This document shows positions 1 through 7,445 of a stretch of DNA of 64,000 nt, one piece after another. A program made the translations under genes and the position numbers. Location: NCBI RefSeq assembly GCF_002910915.1, contig NZ_NEUF01000030.1:1-64000 (forward strand), given 5' to 3'. The first letter of the stretch is position 1, and every line of letters starts with the position of its first letter. This stretch comes from Streptomyces sp. SM10. GTDB taxonomy: Bacteria > Actinomycetota > Actinomycetes > Streptomycetales > Streptomycetaceae. Below the pieces are notes generated by a model, which saw nothing but the letters and a program-made list of their open reading frames with translations, ran no database searches and had not been told where the DNA came from.

Positions 1-85
1 TCAGCCCGGCGAGGGCGAGCGCGCCCACTGCCACGGCAGCGGTCGCCGCGGCGCAGGCGCGTCTGCGGAACAGAGTCGTCTCCAC
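1..85 (-). CDS. Partial secreted protein, N-terminal signal peptide only
   Basis: Only the first 28 codons lie in the window; the gene continues past position 1. The chosen GTG at 83-85 (minus strand) is preceded by AAGGAG seven bases upstream. The translation begins with a short acidic-polar stretch, then a basic LFRRR segment and an Ala/Val/Leu-rich hydrophobic core, which reads as a Sec signal peptide. No mature-protein sequence is visible, so no function can be assigned. A GTG three bases further upstream in another frame gives a less protein-like reading and was not chosen. Confidence 0.5.
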   Translation of the reverse strand, partial: METTLFRRRACAAATAAVAVGALALAGL

Positions 86-315
86 GTCACTCTCCTTGTG
101 TTCGGGGGGTGTCGGGCTCCGGGGGAGCGGAGCCCGGGGCGGGGGAACTGCCGCGAACGTAACCGCGCGGACCCGGGGAGCAGGAGATCCCGTCCGCCCC
201 CTACCGCCGCGTTATGGAGCGCCTGGGGCCGGCGCCGGAACCCGCGGGCGGGGGGCACCCGGCGCGCCCCGGATCCGTTCCCGGGCGGTGCGCCGTGCCG
301 CTATAGGCTCCGGCC

Positions 316-1371
316 ATGGCGACGCACGAGCACGAGATCACCGGGCCGGTCGACCTCTGCCTGCCCGACGGGGGCCTGAATCCGGCGGCGGTCGGCTGGT
401 CCAGGAATCCGCTGCACCGGGCCAATCTGCGGGGCTGGGGCCGGACGAAGCGGTGGGAGCACTGGTGCGTGACCACCCCCACCCACCTGGTGGCCCTGAC
501 CGTGAGCGACCTCGACTTCCTGGCCCTGAACTCGGTCTACGTGCTGGAATTCGGCCCCGGCGGGCGCGAGTTCGAGTGCTCCTCGATCGTCCCCGCGGCC
601 AGGGGTGTCCGGCTCCCGGAGGGCATCGCCGGGGCGCCGGGCTCCGAGGACGTGGTCGTGGGCCCGGCGCGGCCGACCGGCGGCAAGGTGCGGGTCGAGA
701 TCCGTGACGAGAACGCCGGGACGCGGCTGCGGGCCCGCTGCCTGACCCCGGAGCGGCTGCCGCTGGAGGTCGGACTCCTGGTGGCGCGGCCGGAGGGGCA
801 CGAGTCGCTGTCCGTGGTCGTGCCGTGGAGCGGGCAGCGCTTCCAGTACACCTCGAAGCACACCGCGCTCCCCGCCTCGGGCCGGGTGCGCATCGGATCG
901 GAGATCCTGAAGTTCGGCGGGGAGGGCAACGACACGTGGGCCGTCCTGGACCACGGCCGGGGCCGCTGGCCGCGCACGGTCGACTGGAACTGGGGCGCCG
1001 CGTCCGGCCGTACGGACGGTCACACCGTCGGCCTCCAGTTCGGCGGGCGCTGGACGAAGGGCACCGGTTCCACCGAGAACGGCCTCTGTGTGGACGGTCG
1101 GCTCACCAAGATCGGCGAGGAGCTGGACTGGCAGTGGTCCGTCTCCGACCCGCTGGCCCCGTGGACCCTCCGGACGCCCTCGTCCGGCCAGGTGGACCTG
1201 ACGTTCACGCCGTTCCACAACAGGGCGGTGCACACGGACGCCGGCCTGGTCGCCAACCGCACCGACCAGCGCTTCGGCCACTACAACGGCCGGATCCGCA
1301 CGGACGACGGCGGCGAGATCGTCGTGGAGCAGCTCCTGGGCTGGGCCGAGGACGTCCACATGCGCTGGTGA
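316..1371 (+). CDS. DUF2804 domain-containing protein
   Basis: A 351-residue protein with no signal peptide or membrane segment. The N-terminal part contains the basic-aromatic stretch GRTKRWEHWCVTTP (about residues 40-53) and later a lipocalin-like run of alternating hydrophobic strands with GRIRTDDG near the C-terminus; this pattern matches the DUF2804 family, whose biochemical role is unknown. The ATG at 316 follows a purine-poor leader, so the start is moderately certain. It is monocistronic and converges on the response-regulator fragment at 1395-1695, with only about 24 bases between them. Recognition is by motif and length alone. Confidence 0.75.
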   Translation: MATHEHEITGPVDLCLPDGGLNPAAVGWSRNPLHRANLRGWGRTKRWEHWCVTTPTHLVALTVSDLDFLALNSVYVLEFGPGGREFECSSIVPAARGVRLPEGIAGAPGSEDVVVGPARPTGGKVRVEIRDENAGTRLRARCLTPERLPLEVGLLVARPEGHESLSVVVPWSGQRFQYTSKHTALPASGRVRIGSEILKFGGEGNDTWAVLDHGRGRWPRTVDWNWGAASGRTDGHTVGLQFGGRWTKGTGSTENGLCVDGRLTKIGEELDWQWSVSDPLAPWTLRTPSSGQVDLTFTPFHNRAVHTDAGLVANRTDQRFGHYNGRIRTDDGGEIVVEQLLGWAEDVHMRW

Positions 1372-1394
1372 CTCCCCCTCGCCGGACGGCGCGG

Positions 1395-1695
1395 GTAGGC
1401 AGAACCCGGCGGTTCGTCGCGTCGGTCAGGGAGAGGTCGAGCTTGGTCAGGATCGAGCCGAAGTGCTTGCTGACCGTGCCCTCACTGACCGTCAGCGCCT
1501 CGGCGACCGAAGCGTTCGACCGGCCCTCCGCCATCAGGGCCAGCACCTCCCGCTCCCGCGCCGTCAGCCGTGACAGCGGGTCGCGGCGGTGCCGCAGGAG
1601 CTGACGCACCACTTCCGGATCGACGACGGTGCCGCCTTCGGCGACCCACTGGAGCGCGTCGACGAACTCCTCCACCTTCCCCACGCGCTCCTTGA
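1395..1695 (-). pseudogene. LuxR-type response regulator remnant, DNA-binding domain only
   Basis: The minus strand encodes the end of a receiver domain (LKERVGKVEEFVDAL), the linker EGGTVVDPEVV and a full NarL/LuxR helix-turn-helix (LTAREREVLALMAEGRSNAS, then VSEGTVSKHFGSI). Intact NarL-family regulators are about 215-220 residues; here the entire receiver domain before LKER is missing, cut at about 1695, exactly where the permease fragment begins. The C-terminus is also abnormal: the expected AVLAYLR-type tail is replaced by VLPTRAVRRG and the frame runs on into the DUF2804 gene, consistent with a small out-of-frame deletion near 1400. A phospho-controlled function is therefore lost. It was probably the partner of a histidine kinase and the adjacent ABC transporter before the deletion. 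Confidence 0.75.
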
Positions 1696-2713
1696 GTGGG
1701 CTCGCTGCTCGGCACCGTGGCCACGATCGGGGAGGGCAGGGCCGCCGAGACGGCGGCGACCGTCTCGGGCGTGGACTACGTGGCCGGCGGGGGCGGCCCG
1801 CTGGACCCCCGCTTCGTGCAGCGCGTACGGAACCTTCCCGGAGCCGTGACCAGTGCCTCCCGCTCCACCGGGGTCACGGTCCTCGAAGAGGGCACCGCGC
1901 TCGTCTCCTCGGAGGCACGGGCAGCCGATCCGGCCGCCCTGGCGGCGACCGCCCGTCTGCCCCTCGTGGCCGGCCGGACCGGCGACCTCGACGACGGCTC
2001 CGTCATCGTCAACGAGGAGTGGGAGACGCGGACGGTGGGGCAGCGCGTGAGCCTCTGGCTGGGCGATGGCCGCAAGGTGTCGCTCCGCGTCGCGGCCGTG
2101 ATGCGGACCGGCACCGGAAGCAACGGGGGTCTACCTGACCCCGGCGAACGCGGCGGGTGCCGCGATCGACCGTATCGACGTCAGGCTCCGTGCGGGCGCG
2201 GACCGTGCGGCCGTCCGCGCCCTCCTGGAGAAGGCCGGGCGGGACACGGGCACCCCCGTCCTGACGAGAGATGCCTGGGTGGCCGCGCAGCACCCGCGCA
2301 CCGGCGGCAACGCCCGGGCGGGCCTGCTGCTCATCCTCGGCATCGCCCTGCTGTACACGGGGATCGCGCTGGCCAACACCCTGGTCATGGCCACCTCGGA
2401 CCGGGTACACGAATTCGCGTCGCTCCGGCTCACCGGCGCCACGAGGTCTCAGGTGCTCCGCCTGGTGGCGGTCGAGGCCCTGATCGTCGTCGCGGTGGGG
2501 GCGGTCCTGGGAGGAGCGGTGGCCGGGCTGAACCTCCTGGGGGTGAAGGGCGCCCTGGAACTCCTCGCGGTGAGCTCACCGGTGGCCGTCCCCTGGGCGA
2601 GCCCGGGCGGGGTACTGGCCGCGTGCGCCGCGGCGGCCACGGTCTCCGCCGTGCTCCCCGCGCTCGCGGCCCTGCGCACGAGGCCGGCCGGACCGGCCGG
2701 CACCCGCGAGTGA
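1696..2713 (+). pseudogene. FtsX-type ABC transporter permease, 5'-truncated and frameshifted
   Basis: From 1696 the frame reads SLLGTVATIGEGRAAETAA and continues through a periplasmic MacB-like domain (LPGAVTSASRSTGVTV, VNEEWETRTVGQRV). At a run of five G (2125-2129) the reading frame must shift by one base to continue as VYLTPANAAGAAIDRIDVR and then the typical FtsX C-terminus: hydrophobic LLLILGIALLYTGIALANT, the motif REFASLRLTGAT-like segment (VHEFASLRLTGATRSQVLR) and two further membrane segments, ending at 2713. Full permeases of this class are about 800 residues; roughly 340 remain. The 5' edge coincides with the cut in the response-regulator fragment. Both the truncation and the frameshift argue that it is non-functional. 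Confidence 0.75.
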
Positions 2714-2719
2714 GGCGAC

Positions 2720-2746
2720 GGGTCCACGGGCCGGGCCCGTGGACCC
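2720..2746. terminator. Perfect hairpin between permease remnant and sulfurtransferase
   Basis: GGGTCCACGGGCC, one central G, then the exact complement: a 13-bp inverted repeat. It lies between convergent genes (permease remnant ending 2713, sulfurtransferase ending 2811), so it can act in both directions. There is no U-tract. Confidence 0.7.
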
Positions 2747-2810
2747 CGGTGACCAGGTACTCCCGCTCGGATCATGCCGGGCTCGCGGGGCCTGACCCGA
2801 ACGAAAGACC

Positions 2811-3674
2811 CTACGGGCCCGTCTCGACCGGAAGCGCCGACGGCAGGCCCCACTCGCTCCATGACCCGTCGTACACGGACACCTCGCGGTACCCGGCGAG
2901 TTCGGCCCCCAGCGCCAGGACACACGCCGTGACCCCCGACCCGCAGCTGACGACCAGCCGCTCCCGGTCCCCCGCCGACGCTTCGAACACGGCGCGGAGT
3001 TGCTCCGGCGGGAGCATCCGGCCCTCGCGCTGGAGCGTCCCGAAGGGCAGATTGACCGCCCCGGGCATGTGGCCGCCGCGCAGCCCGGGCCGGGGTTCGG
3101 CCGCCGTACCGGCGAACCGCTCGCGGGAGCGCGCGTCGAGGACCGCCGCCCCGGGGTCGGCCAGGGCCTCCACGACGGCTCCGCTGCCGACCAGCGCTCC
3201 CGGGCGGGGACGGGCGGTGAAGTCGCCTGGCCGCTCGGCGCCTGCGGGCTCGCGGTCCTCCACCGGGAGGCCGGCCGCCTCCCAGGCGGGAAGCCCTCCG
3301 TCGAGGACCGCGACGCGGTCGGAGCCCATCGCGCGGAGCATCCACCAGGCACGGGCGCTGGAGTAGATGCCGGCGGTGTCGTAGACGACGACGGTGTCGG
3401 TGTCGTTCACCCCCAGGATCCGCATCTCCTCGGCGAACCGCGCCGCCTCCGGCATCGTGTGCGGCAGCGGCCCGGAGTGGTCGGAGAGCACCCCGTCGAT
3501 GTCGAAGCGCCGGGCCCCCGGGATGCGCCGGCCGGTCGCGCGGTGCGCGCCCACCGAGGCGTCGAGGACCACGGTCCCCGGACAGGTCAGCCACACGGCC
3601 AGCCGGTCGGCGCCGACGAGCGGGCCGTGCCCCGGTCCGCGGCCATCCGCCGTTCCCTCGTGCCCTGTGCCCAT
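2811..3674 (-). CDS. Two-domain rhodanese sulfurtransferase (thiosulfate / 3-mercaptopyruvate type)
   Basis: A 287-residue cytoplasmic enzyme of two rhodanese domains. The first, catalytically inactive domain carries VVLDAS, GARRFDIDG and VVVYDTAGIYSSARAWWML; the second has VLDARSRERFAG and the active loop CGSGVTACV (about residues 245-253). The loop CGSGVTA is characteristic of 3-mercaptopyruvate/thiosulfate sulfurtransferases of the SseA/RdhA type, in which the cysteine accepts the sulfane sulfur as a persulfide. The ATG at 3672-3674 is preceded by GGGAGG six bases upstream, which decided the start; longer upstream readings lack a ribosome site. It is monocistronic and ends at the hairpin at 2720-2746. 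Confidence 0.88.
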   Translation of the reverse strand: MGTGHEGTADGRGPGHGPLVGADRLAVWLTCPGTVVLDASVGAHRATGRRIPGARRFDIDGVLSDHSGPLPHTMPEAARFAEEMRILGVNDTDTVVVYDTAGIYSSARAWWMLRAMGSDRVAVLDGGLPAWEAAGLPVEDREPAGAERPGDFTARPRPGALVGSGAVVEALADPGAAVLDARSRERFAGTAAEPRPGLRGGHMPGAVNLPFGTLQREGRMLPPEQLRAVFEASAGDRERLVVSCGSGVTACVLALGAELAGYREVSVYDGSWSEWGLPSALPVETGP

Positions 3675-3786
3675 GAAAGGCCTCCCCCACGTCGATCTCG
3701 CCCACCTGAGCACCTGTTGTACGCCGCCGGCCGGGCCCCGCGCCACCGGGAACCCGCGTACGCGGCGGGCTCGCCGGCCCGGCCGG

Positions 3787-4206
3787 TCAGGCGGCCCGGA
3801 CGGAGTACTCCCCGGCACCGTTGAGGCGCTGGTAGGCGTGGGCCGCCGAGACGAGGGCCCTGTGCCGGTGCCACCCGGGCAACGAACGGCCCTCGAAGTC
3901 CTGCGTGCCGTGGTGGGCGCCCAGCGCCGCGACCGTGTCGGTCGCTCCCTGGAGCAGCTGGGTGAGCATCAGTGCGACCGTACGGGACCCGTCGGGCCGC
4001 AGGACGGCGGTCCTGGTGGGGGCCGACACCACCTGGACACGGCGGGGGCGGCCGTCGGAGCCGGTCACGGTCGTGACGCGCGGGCGCCGGATCCCGGCGC
4101 GGAGCAGCCGCCGACGGGCGGTCTCCACGGCCCGGCCCCGGGACGGCACCGGCGGGGGCCTGGTCGGGAAACGGCGGGGCCGGCCACCGTCGTCACCCCG
4201 CACCAC
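3787..4206 (-). CDS. Hypothetical protein with IS701-transposase-like C-terminus
   Basis: About 139 residues with good Streptomyces codon bias but no family that I recognise for the first two thirds (basic N-terminus, then VVSAPTRTAVLRPDGSRTV and LTQLLQGATDTVAALGAHH). The last 40 or so residues, with DFEGRSLPGWHRHRALVSAA, resemble the end of IS701-family DDE transposases, where a DHxEGR...GWHRH segment precedes the C-terminal helix. No catalytic D/D/E core is present in the available length, so this is either a fused or decayed transposase end or a chance similarity. The tandem GTG codons at 4201-4206 are the only plausible starts and the ribosome site is weak. It lies just downstream of a tRNA, a common insertion neighbourhood. 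Confidence 0.4.
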   Translation of the reverse strand: MVRGDDGGRPRRFPTRPPPVPSRGRAVETARRRLLRAGIRRPRVTTVTGSDGRPRRVQVVSAPTRTAVLRPDGSRTVALMLTQLLQGATDTVAALGAHHGTQDFEGRSLPGWHRHRALVSAAHAYQRLNGAGEYSVRAA

Positions 4207-4263
4207 TTCCGGAAAAAAGCAAAAGCCCCAGGTCACGGCGAGTGAGTCCTGAGGCTTCCACAG

Positions 4264-4337
4264 AGCCGCCTTCGGGATTCGAACCCGAGACCTACGCATT
4301 ACGAGTGCGTTGCTCTGGCCAACTGAGCTAAGGCGGC
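4264..4337 (-). tRNA. tRNA-Thr (anticodon CGT)
   Basis: The minus strand reads GCCGCCTTAGCTCAGTTGG and ends GGTTCGAATCCCGAAGGCGGCT. Acceptor arms GCCGCCT and AGGCGGC pair fully, the T arm has GGTTCGAATCC, and the anticodon stem ACGCA/TGCGT encloses CTCGTAA, giving anticodon CGT (threonine ACG codon). The CCA end is not encoded. Confidence 0.97.
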
Positions 4338-4435
4338 ACGCTCTGTCGCACCATGGTGCGGTCAGCAGCGACGCCAAGTCTACACAGTTTCCAGGGGTGC
4401 TCCGCACCGCCCGGCGCCGCCGCCGTATCCGCAGG

Positions 4436-5965
4436 TCAGCTGCACTTCTTGCCGTCCTTGGGCGGCGTGCCGTCCAGCAGGTAGGTGTTGATCGCCGTGT
4501 CGATGCAGTCGCTGCCCCTGCCGTACGCGGTGTGCCCGTCACCGTCGTAGGTGAGCAGGGAGCCGGACGAGAGCTGGTCCGCGAGGGACACCGCCCACTT
4601 GTACGGGGTGGCCGGGTCGCGCGTGGTACCGACCACGACGATCGGGGCGGCTCCCTCGGCCTCCGTGCGGTGCGGGGTGCCGGTGGGCTCGACGGGCCAG
4701 GAGTCACAGTTCAGGGCGGCCCAGGCGAAGCCCCTGCCGAAGACCGGGGAGGCCTTCTCGAACTCGGGGAGGGCCCTCTCCACCTCTGCGGGACCGGCGA
4801 AGGCGGGGGCCAGGTCGAGGCAGTTGACGGCGGCGTTGGCGAACATCAGATTGGCGTACTTCCCGCTGGGCCCACGCTCGTAGTAGCTGTCGGCCAGGGA
4901 CAGCAGGCCGGAACCGTCGCCACGCTGTGCGGCGGCAAGGGCCTCGCGGAGCTGGGGCCAGGCGGTCTCGTCGTACATCGCGGCGATCACCCCCGTGGTC
5001 GCCAGGGACTCGGTCAGCTGCCTGGTCTCGCCGGTGGGCACGGGCTCGGAGTCCAGGTCGCGGAAGAGCTTCTTCAGAGCGGTCGCCGCGTCGGCGGTGG
5101 ACGTGGTGCCGAGCGGGCAGTCCGTCTGCTTCACACAGTCCGCGGCGAAGGACTGGAAGGCCGCCTCGAAGCCCGCGGTCTGATCGCGGTTGATGTCGAT
5201 CGCGGGGAGCGAGGGATCCATCGCCCCGTCCAGGACGAGCCTGCCCACCCGGGCGGGGAACAGTTCGGCGTAGGTCGCGCCGAGGAACGTGCCGTACGAG
5301 GCTCCGACGTAGTGCAGCTTCTCGTCGCCGAGCAGGGAGCGCAGGATGTCCATGTCCCGCGCCGTCTCGACCGTGGACACGTGCGGGAGGATCGTGCCGG
5401 AGCGCTTCTCGCAGCCGTTCGCGAACGCCTCGAAGGACTCGTTCAGCTCCCTGACCTCACCGCTGTCGTCGGGGGTCTGGTCCACCTGTGTATAGGCGTC
5501 CATCTGCTTGCCGGTGAGGCACTCGACGGGTTCGCTGCGGGCCACCCCGCGTGGGTCGACGGCCACCATGTCGTACCGGGCGCGGACAGGGGCGGGATAG
5601 CCGATGGCCGCGTACCCCTGGAGGTAGTCGACGGCCGAGCCGCCGGGGCCTCCCGGGTTCACCAGGAGCGAGCCGATGCGCTTGCCCGGTCCGGTGGCCT
5701 TGTTGCGGGAGACGGCCAGCTCGACGTCCCCGCCGTCGGGCTTCCCGTAGTCCAGCGGGGCCTTCATCGTGGCGCACTGGAAGCCCTCCACGCCGCAGTC
5801 CCGCCAGCGCAGCTTCTGGCCGTAGTACGGCTTGAGTTCCTCGGCGACGGCCGAGCCCGTCGCCGAGGCGCTGGGCGCCGAACCTCCGCTGCTGCAGCCG
5901 GAGACGAGAAGGCCGGCCGCGCCGAGCGCGGTGGCGAAGATGCGGAGCAGGCGCCTGGAGTCCAT
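4436..5965 (-). CDS. Secreted alpha/beta-hydrolase, tripeptidyl aminopeptidase family (lipoprotein)
   Basis: A 509-residue exported hydrolase of the Streptomyces SlpD/SlpE/Tap type, which removes N-terminal tripeptides outside the membrane. The N-terminus has MDSRRLLRIF, a hydrophobic stretch and the lipobox LLVSGC (Cys near 24), followed by a Ser/Gly/Ala linker, so it should be a lipoprotein. The alpha/beta-hydrolase core shows the oxyanion loop NPGGPGGSA, the nucleophile elbow GASYGT (about residue 218), the acid region TTRDPATPYK and the C-terminal histidine motif GDGHTAYG with the TAP-like C-terminal extension ending CS. Start codon: ATG at 5965; an ATG at 6013 would prepend residues before the signal peptide and lacks a ribosome site. 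It stands alone between tRNA-Thr and holB. Confidence 0.88.
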   Translation of the reverse strand: MDSRRLLRIFATALGAAGLLVSGCSSGGSAPSASATGSAVAEELKPYYGQKLRWRDCGVEGFQCATMKAPLDYGKPDGGDVELAVSRNKATGPGKRIGSLLVNPGGPGGSAVDYLQGYAAIGYPAPVRARYDMVAVDPRGVARSEPVECLTGKQMDAYTQVDQTPDDSGEVRELNESFEAFANGCEKRSGTILPHVSTVETARDMDILRSLLGDEKLHYVGASYGTFLGATYAELFPARVGRLVLDGAMDPSLPAIDINRDQTAGFEAAFQSFAADCVKQTDCPLGTTSTADAATALKKLFRDLDSEPVPTGETRQLTESLATTGVIAAMYDETAWPQLREALAAAQRGDGSGLLSLADSYYERGPSGKYANLMFANAAVNCLDLAPAFAGPAEVERALPEFEKASPVFGRGFAWAALNCDSWPVEPTGTPHRTEAEGAAPIVVVGTTRDPATPYKWAVSLADQLSSGSLLTYDGDGHTAYGRGSDCIDTAINTYLLDGTPPKDGKKCS

Positions 5966-6127
5966 CCCCGGAGCGTAGCCGCCGCCTGACGACTCGATCG
6001 ATTCCCTGCTCATACGGGTGAATTCGCTCAGCCCGGTGGCATACGGGCCCCTGGCTCCGCGCGGGACGGCGACTCCCCGGGACCGTGCCACGGCGGGATC
6101 GCGCTCGGAGCGCGCGGGGGGCGGGCG

Positions 6128-7333
6128 TCAGCCCGCCCGGAGCGCCACCGCCATCGCCTCCACGGCGAGCAAGGGCGCGACGTTGCGGTCGAGGGCACGG
6201 CGGCAGGCGATCACGGCCTCGATCCGGCGCAGGGTGCGCTCCGGCGTGGACTCCTCGGCGACCCGGTCGAGGGCGTCCCGTACGTCGGTGTTGGCGAGGG
6301 CGATCCGGGAGCCGAGCTGGAGCGCCATCACGTCCCGGTAGAAGCCGGTGAGTTCGCTGAGTGCGAGATCAAGGCTGTCGCGCTGTGTACGTGTCCTGCG
6401 GCGCTTCTGCCTGTCCTCCAGCTCCTTCATCGCGCCGGCCGTTCCGCGCGGCATCCGCCCACCGGCCACACCACCGAGCGCCGCCTTCAGGTCCTCCGTC
6501 TCCTTGACGTCGACCTCCTCGGCGACCTGCTTGGCGTCGTCCGTGGCCGTGTCGATCAGCTCCTGGGCCGCCTTGAGACATCCGCCCACGTCGTGGACGC
6601 GCAGCGGGAGCTTCAGCACGGCGGCACGGCGGGCGCGCGCCCGCTCGTCCGTGGCCAGACGGCGTGCCCTGCCGATGTGCCCCTGGGTGGCACGGGCGGC
6701 GGCCGCGGCCCGTTCGGGGTCGATGCCGTCGCGCCTGATCAGCACATCGGCCACGGCGTCCACGGGGGGCGTGCGCAGCGTGAGATGACGGCAGCGGGAG
6801 CGGATCGTCGGCAGCACGTCCTCGAGGGACGGGGCGCAGAGCAGCCACACCGTGCGGGGGGCGGGCTCCTCCACCGCCTTCAGCAGGACGTTCCCCGCGC
6901 CCTCGGTGAGGCGGTCCGCGTCCTCCATGACGATGACCTGCCAACGTCCCACGGCAGGGGACAACTGGGCACGGCGGACGAGCTCACGGGTCTCCTTCAC
7001 ACCGATCGAGAGCAGATCCGTGCGGATGACCTCGACGTCCGCATGTGTACCGATGAGGGCCGTGTGGCAGCCGTCGCAGAAACCGCAGCCCGGAGCCCCG
7101 CCCAGGGCCCGGTCGGGGCTGGTGCACTGGAGCGCCGCGGCGAAGGCCCGCGCGGCGGTGGACCGGCCGGAGCCGGGCGGCCCCGTGAACAGCCAGGCGT
7201 GGGTCATCTTCGAGCCGGGGGGAACCGGCTCACCCTCGGAGTGGGCGGTCACCAGCGCATCGGCGTCCCGGGCGGCGGCACCGAGCTGCTCCTGCACGCG
7301 GTCCTGTCCGACCAGGTCGTCCCATACGGACAC
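6128..7333 (-). CDS. holB: DNA polymerase III subunit delta'
   Basis: A 401-residue clamp-loader subunit, part of the DnaX-delta-delta' complex that opens the sliding clamp. It begins VWDDLVGQDRVQEQL, the usual start of actinobacterial delta'. The P-loop is GPPGSGRST (residues about 49-57) with Arg in place of the catalytic Lys, as expected for the ATPase-inactive delta' subunit. The zinc module CGFCDGC follows (about 83-89), then VIVMEDADRLTEGAGNVLLK, the E-P-P-like VEEPAPRTVW and the sensor/SRC-type TIRSRCRHL. GTG at 7333 was chosen because GGAAGG lies eight bases upstream; a GTG six bases earlier is too close to that site. It lies downstream of tmk in the same orientation, the standard tmk-holB arrangement. 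Confidence 0.93.
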   Translation of the reverse strand: MSVWDDLVGQDRVQEQLGAAARDADALVTAHSEGEPVPPGSKMTHAWLFTGPPGSGRSTAARAFAAALQCTSPDRALGGAPGCGFCDGCHTALIGTHADVEVIRTDLLSIGVKETRELVRRAQLSPAVGRWQVIVMEDADRLTEGAGNVLLKAVEEPAPRTVWLLCAPSLEDVLPTIRSRCRHLTLRTPPVDAVADVLIRRDGIDPERAAAAARATQGHIGRARRLATDERARARRAAVLKLPLRVHDVGGCLKAAQELIDTATDDAKQVAEEVDVKETEDLKAALGGVAGGRMPRGTAGAMKELEDRQKRRRTRTQRDSLDLALSELTGFYRDVMALQLGSRIALANTDVRDALDRVAEESTPERTLRRIEAVIACRRALDRNVAPLLAVEAMAVALRAG

Positions 7334-7360
7334 GGTCACGCCCTTCCGGTGGTGTGGTGC

Positions 7361-7422
7361 GGAACGCCGGAATCCCAGCGCTTCCCTATTGTGCGGGAAG
7401 GCACTGACAATCCCGGCGTTCC
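7361..7422. other. Nested inverted repeats in the tmk-holB gap
   Basis: An outer 10-bp inverted repeat (GGAACGCCGG at 7361-7370 with CCGGCGTTCC at 7413-7422) encloses an inner six-bp pair (CTTCCC 7381-7386, GGGAAG 7395-7400). On the minus strand it sits between the tmk stop (7446) and the holB start (7333). It could partly terminate tmk transcription or be an mRNA processing site; no function can be proven from sequence. Confidence 0.45.
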
Positions 7423-7445
7423 GTACGCGGGCCTGAGCCCGCCCC

